Part shown: piece by piece, positions 59,301 to 64,000 of the stretch
How the letters are laid out: each line of letters starts with the position of its first letter
Position numbering within the stretch: the stretch's first letter is position 1
Assembly: GCA_914767715.1 (NCBI GenBank)
Contig: OU612068.1
Span: 9,114,001-9,178,000 of the forward strand
DNA: 64,000 bases
From: Membranipora membranacea
Lineage: Eukaryota; Bryozoa; Gymnolaemata; Cheilostomatida; Membraniporidae
Reading direction: 5' to 3'
Notes under the pieces: model-generated
Told to the model about the DNA's origin: nothing
The model's input: the letters and a program-made list of their open reading frames with translations, nothing else
Databases searched by the model: none
Position numbers and translations under genes: made by a program

Positions 59301-62300
59301 TGCCTCGGCCATATACACGTTGAGGGGATAATGCCGCTACTTTGGGTTATTGCTTGTATAACACATTAGAAGTGTCAGAAAATGTTTGAGCATGGAATGA
59401 ATTTTATCCTACACAACTAAAACATAACAGGAGTACTTGTAGATAGGAGTACTTGTAGAGCTTATTTACCTTAGTGATATCCTCCTTTACTCTTTGGTCA
59501 GATGGTTGCATGATGGATCCCATGACCTTGACATTACCAGCGACTGTAAGCGCCTCATCAGGTGTGTCTGTGTTTATACCTACTTTACCGGAGTGGAACA
59601 CAGAGTTGGGTGTTTGTCCAGGCTGCCATTTCACTGGCTCTACTTCGCTATCTTGGAACTGTCCAGGGTTTGATGCCTAAATGGAATCATACAAAGCAAA
59701 AGATATACATATAGGTAATAGGTAAGTGAGAATAATCGCAGTGAGAGGAAAGGTGCGGCCAAACATGGTAGTGAGATTTGTCCCATTCAGGCATAATGCC
59801 AAATATCATATTTCATCATCAATGATCCTCTTCTGAAAACTCTCTTATAAGTCGGGCGTCAGGAACCCCACCCTATATGCACAGTGTTAGCGTGAACGTG
59901 AACCTCATGCTTTAGTTGTGTTTTACATCATCATTAGATTAGATAAGATGAAGTTTGTAAGTAATGAAGTGTCTTATCAGGACCTTATATCACCCAGATA
60001 TTATCTGAACATACATGGTAAGTATGAGTAAGTAAGAGGTGCGGAGTCGACGGACTAAACCGTTGCGGTAACATAATGTTGTCACAATCACAACACACTG
60101 GCAGCGTACAAGTAAGGAAACTAACATGGTGCAGATTAGTTGTGGAAAATAACCGATAAAAATTGTTGTCTATAACAGGTAGTAGTAGTATTATTCTGTG
60201 GGGTTGAAACCAAGAAAACGCGGACACAAATAATTGCTCAAAATAACTCAAAGCATAAAACACGAGTCGGTTCAATATAAACAGTACCTCGGGTGATCGG
60301 TCTGTAAAAACCTGAGAAAAGGAACAAATGGAATCTGAAAGCTGAAGCTGAAATCGGTGTCATTATTGCATCAGGGCTTCATAACCATGGGATGAAGTCA
60401 AGAGTAGAGAATGCACTTAACGCCACTAATTGACTCATCAACGACAATACTATTTGTAGTCATCAATATGAAATTGTAGTGATAATTGTTCTATTTTCAC
60501 ATGTCAGTGTAATTTACGGATTGCATAAAGCCCTAAAAAGCAAATATCCGGAATAGTAATAATGCAAGATTATACCATCAATACTCCAAATGCCTGACTT
60601 CAACAGGAGTTAAGAAAGTAGATATTTACCCTGACGATGAGTTTCTCAGAGCACTGTTGCACTATGGGGTATTCTTTTCCTCCGCAATGGGCAAATATTC
60701 CCACAACCAGCAGGAAGTATCTCTGGTCAGGGTTTGGCTTTCCTCTCTTTCTCATGTTGTTCAATGTTGTATCAGAAAAGTGAAGACGTCCAATTGTTAT
60801 CTACAAGAAAGCAAACATAACTTGTCAGATAAATTATGGCAGAGGATACAATGCAATGAGAGGTAAATGATAAAGATAGGAAACAAGATGGCGCAATGTT
60901 AATTTCAATCATGTCTGATTCATCAGTGTTAGATGTGGTCAAAATGTTTTCAGGTTGAACAGAGCACTTGATTAGCCTTAGATCGATGAGGTCACTTACC
61001 TTCCAAGAGTTTTCTTGGTTAGGGTGCAGAGGTACTGGGTCAAATTTCCGTTTGGACCTATCAGCTTGTGATTGGTCGATCTGTATAACTTGGTTCACAG
61101 CTTCTTCCTGCAAACATTGGAATAGTGATATTAACAAACATAATCCCCACCTGGTCGGACACATATGTGTGATTTCCCACCTTCTAATCCCGTTAGGCCA
61201 GGCAGTACCATGTACATAAAGGCAGCCCATATATGTTCATTAATAATTTTTCGGTTCATTTCTTATTGTTTGGTTTCAATGTGTGAATCACACAGTCCAT
61301 ATAGACTCTGTAATGGACCAGAACTATTAAAAATAGATCAAATGTGACGTCAAACAATCTTGTTGCCAGGGTGACCGTGAAATTTGGTGCCTTGTCCGTA
61401 CCATACCGCATCATCTCTAGCCTTGGGTCCACATTCACATCAACAAGATGACAATATGTTATTAAAAGTTTCAGGAAGGGAAACATACAGTTGGGAAATT
61501 GGGCCAGCCAGGAACGGATTGAACCTACATGATACGTATATCACCATTTTATTGTTTTTAAACTATTGGAGGAATCAAATTTATGGCTTTCAATGAGGAA
61601 GAGCAGTGCCAGGTAGTACTTAAAATTTTCAGGATGTTTATGTGATCAAAAATTATCCAGACGTAAAAGTGATTTTAATGCGTATCTGGCTAAAGTAAAT
61701 TAAAATATTAGCATAGCTTGTTGACTTCTACAAGATCTGTATTTCTATGGTTCATATCTCAGCTTTGCATACAAAAAAATTGAATATTTATTCATCATGA
61801 ATTTTAAAAATTGCTAGAATTCCTTTTCATTCTGAATAATAAGACCAATTAAAAAGCCATCTTTTTCATTTTGACATATACAGACGCTATTGGTCCATTT
61901 TTACAGCAGTGAAACTACTTTTGGGGAAAATCTGTTCTGTGATTGAGAAATGATGGTCCTATTTAATTCACAGCTGTTTGGCATAGTCACAGACCCACAA
62001 TTTGATCTCAATCAATTTATTGAGATGTGGTGTTTGACTCAGGCATAGAGATTAACCTCCGGTGGCCTAAATAATATGGTATGTTCTCTCACCTTGACAC
62101 CATAGAAATGCATGAAGAGATGCTCAACAGGTTTTGGTCCCTCAGGGGTCATCACATAACTCGGCCCATCTGAGAAGCTCAGACATGATGTGATCTGGAA
62201 GTGGTTCTTCTTTTGGCAGACGAAAGCTTTGTCTATCTGTGAGAAGTTGAAACCTTTATCTCCATCTAATCTGTAGGTTGATGGGTTTCTATAATTTGAT

Positions 62301-63571
62301 ATAATAAAACAGTAACATTAGATCGTGATTACCAGAAAATAGAGCAATAAATAAAATATAACAGAAGGAAAAGTGCATTCATGCACTGTTTTAATTGACT
62401 GCATTTTATGATGATGTTCCATCTTGAGATCGTCCCATGATGAGGCATTATGCCTGCCAACATGATGACCATTAATTTCTGATAACAAGTGCTAAAGAAG
62501 CCTTCAAAGAATCCGAACATAAAACTGATCCAAAATTCTTTACCCATTACCCATTTCCAGTTAGGGGATTACACTCCATTAAACAATACTCTATTATACT
62601 TTAGCTTGGGTCTACCTGTCACAGATCTAGTGAAATAGGATCTATCCTCAGTTTATCTTAGATTATCAGATTATTTCCTTTTGGGCTTTTATTTTTCAAA
62701 GAATTGACCATAATATTATCAAATCACATAGTAAGGATATATTCTTACTCTGTGATCATATCGGCTTCTATGTAACAAATAATGAAAAGTATGGGATAAT
62801 CGCTTCTCTTAGTCATACTTTTCTCTTTTGGCTTACCAGAGTAATAATACTCATGTGTGAATATTTGGTTAATTCTTTGCAACAAAAAACCCCAGAGTTG
62901 TAGTATCAAACCAACATGTGGTAGAGATACAATAATGTGTAGTATTGTTCCCGATAGATTTAACACATAACTAGTACTTAAATCCATGTTATATAGATCA
63001 TGTGATGGAATTCTGGTCATTTACACGTTCTGTTCATAAAGAAATTTAATATGATATCATATTTAATCTGATTGGTCAAAGTAATCTATCAGCTCATTTG
63101 TCCAAGAAAATTTTTTTATTTTAAAAGCAGTAGCAGGTAATGGGTAAAAAATTTTGGATCAGTTTCATGTTTGGATCGTTTTGAAGGTGTCTTTAGCACT
63201 TATGTTGTTATCAGAAATTAATGGTCAACATGCTGTCAGGCTATAACACATCGTCATGGGACAATCTCAAGATGGAACATCATACTAAAATGTAGTCAAC
63301 CAAAAGATATTTGGCTGAAATTTTAATTAAGATAATTGCTCTTTGCTATTAATATATTACAAAAGAGCTCAGAGGACTTACACTCTTTGCCCTGATGCGC
63401 TGACGAGTGGGCACCAGTTCTGTTTCTGGAACTCTCTCCACTTGATAGGCTGGTATGATCCAGTATTGAGCATACTGGGAGATATATCTATAGATCCAGC
63501 TGAGGCCGTGGTACCCGGAGAGGGCTCGCCTTCGTAATCACAAGCCTGCGGCATCACATGGGGCTGTACAA
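53386..63571 (-). CDS. MYRF: Myelin regulatory factor homologue, N terminus beyond window
   Basis: MYRF is an ER-membrane transcription factor that trimerises, cuts itself and frees its N-terminal DNA-binding part for the nucleus. Exons in the window: 63382-63571, 62093-62288, 61000-61107, 60630-60800, 59470-59676, 58598-58822, 57990-58180, 57527-57673, 57169-57261, 56906-57037, 56189-56229, 55514-55693, 55199-55264, 54506-54670, 54034-54212, 53739-53819, 53386-53562; all phases agree over about 848 aa. The Ndt80-like DNA-binding domain is seen in [45 protein letters not shown] and [20 protein letters not shown]. The ICA (peptidase S74-like) domain has the catalytic pair Ser (codon 59500-59502) and Lys (59485-59487) in [10 protein letters not shown] coiled coil ([19 protein letters not shown]), one TM ([15 protein letters not shown], continuing in the next exon) and the luminal C2 region follow. 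The start and proline-rich N terminus lie past 64000. Confidence 0.95.
55877..55943. repeat. Exact tandem duplication, 32-bp unit
   Basis: The unit begins TAATGTTGCTGCCGGCTTGT and is present twice with no difference seen, in the MYRF intron between exons 56189-56229 and 55514-55693. The identity suggests a recent duplication. Confidence 0.9.
60288..60311 (-). CDS. MYRF: Candidate 24-nt in-frame microexon of MYRF
   Basis: A segment encoding VFTDRSPE is bounded by a good acceptor (CCTTTTCTCAG|G) and donor (GAG|GTACTG). It lies in the intron between exons 60630-60800 (ending VR, phase 0) and 59470-59676 (starting ASNPGQF, phase 0), so both inclusion and skipping keep the frame. Skipping gives the conserved IVRASNPGQF seen in other MYRF proteins, so inclusion would be alternative. 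Confidence 0.4.
62393..62556 (-). repeat. Long inverted repeat, left arm
   Basis: The minus strand here (starting GGTAATGGGTAAAGAATTTT) matches the plus strand of 63134-63302 over about 160 bp with scattered differences. The arms lie 577 bp apart in one MYRF intron. Confidence 0.85.
63134..63302 (+). repeat. Long inverted repeat, right arm
   Basis: The partner of 62393-62556 begins GGTAATGGGTAAAAAATTTT. Shared blocks include TTATCAGAAATTAATGGTCA and CTCAAGATGGAACATCAT. Small indels show the arms have diverged. Together they could fold into a large stem or be the ends of a foldback element of about 910 bp. Confidence 0.85.
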
Positions 63572-64000
63572 CTATAGATAAAATATAAATAAATACAAAC
63601 GTAAATAAAAATAAATAAAACATAAATAATGATCAAACGAAGTAAAACCACAATAAAAAACTAGACAATAATAACTAAAGTGTAGGTTTTTTTTATTAAA
63701 ATAATGTCGTTGTGAAACTTCCTAAAATTGGTCTTTCATCCTGTTTCTCCTTACGTGTCAAAATAATATAAGTGTTGATCATCACTTGTAATAAAAGCTA
63801 AAGCACCGAGAAAAAGCGTAGGGGGACACGGCTGTTTCTTAGAAACCTGCAGGAACGCAGTGGTACTATCATTGACACCATAAAAATGTCTACCAATGTT
63901 TGATTAATGGTGATTGTGAGGGTCTACACCAAATACCAGAGTGTGATAGATCAGGTAGGATAACAATCAAGCCCCTCGAAAGGCCTCCAGCATGCCAGAG
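63572..64000. other. Partial MYRF intron at window edge
   Basis: The sequence after the acceptor of exon 63382-63571 shows no convincing exon. The last 80 bases have open frames but no recognisable MYRF N-terminal sequence. Confidence 0.5.

Overview
This window is animal nuclear DNA. It is AT-rich, and its genes are split by many short GT-AG introns, mostly 80 to 1,800 bp. The proteins recovered are animal-specific or animal-typical: a TLX homeobox factor, a tetraspanin, a two-pore K+ channel, MYRF, a PIDD-like death-domain protein and YEATS2. Compact genes and simple family content suggest a non-bilaterian or other slow-evolving marine invertebrate, but I cannot assign a phylum from the sequence alone. 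I rebuilt exons by hand from homology, splice consensus and phase. In every multi-exon gene that is complete here, the exon lengths give one open frame.

Layout: the 3' half of ELAC2 (+, 206-1456); a 13-exon PIDD-like gene (-, 2697-10702) with LRRs, two ZU5 domains, UPA and two Death domains; a repeat-bearing spacer; a tetraspanin (+, 14004-16257); YEATS2 (-, 16783-21817); PDCL3 (+, 23164-26534); TLX (-, 27101-28554); LRP2BP (-, 30217-33564); the mitochondrial phosphate carrier SLC25A3 (-, 36256-38730); a decayed non-LTR retrotransposon (-, about 40059-41505); an unrecognised single-pass receptor with a propeller-like ectodomain and a tyrosine-rich tail (-, 42309-45236); a two-pore-domain K+ channel (-, 46928-50919); and most of MYRF (-, 53386-63571, continuing beyond the window). 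Every gene from 27101 onward lies on the minus strand.

The genes are mostly unrelated housekeeping, developmental and signalling genes and do not form an operon-like unit. The most unusual points are: the PIDD-like protein, which keeps both autoprocessing HFS motifs yet ends in two Death domains; the unnamed receptor with closely spaced YxxI motifs; an optional in-frame 24-nt microexon candidate in MYRF; a U2-snRNA-like sequence in the receptor's first intron; a MITE-like family with poly-C centres and TIRs related to AGCCTGTCTTGACAAGCTTT; a second dispersed repeat ending in AATAAAATCAATCAA; a pair of inverted repeats of about 165 bp in a MYRF intron; and several near-perfect hairpins.
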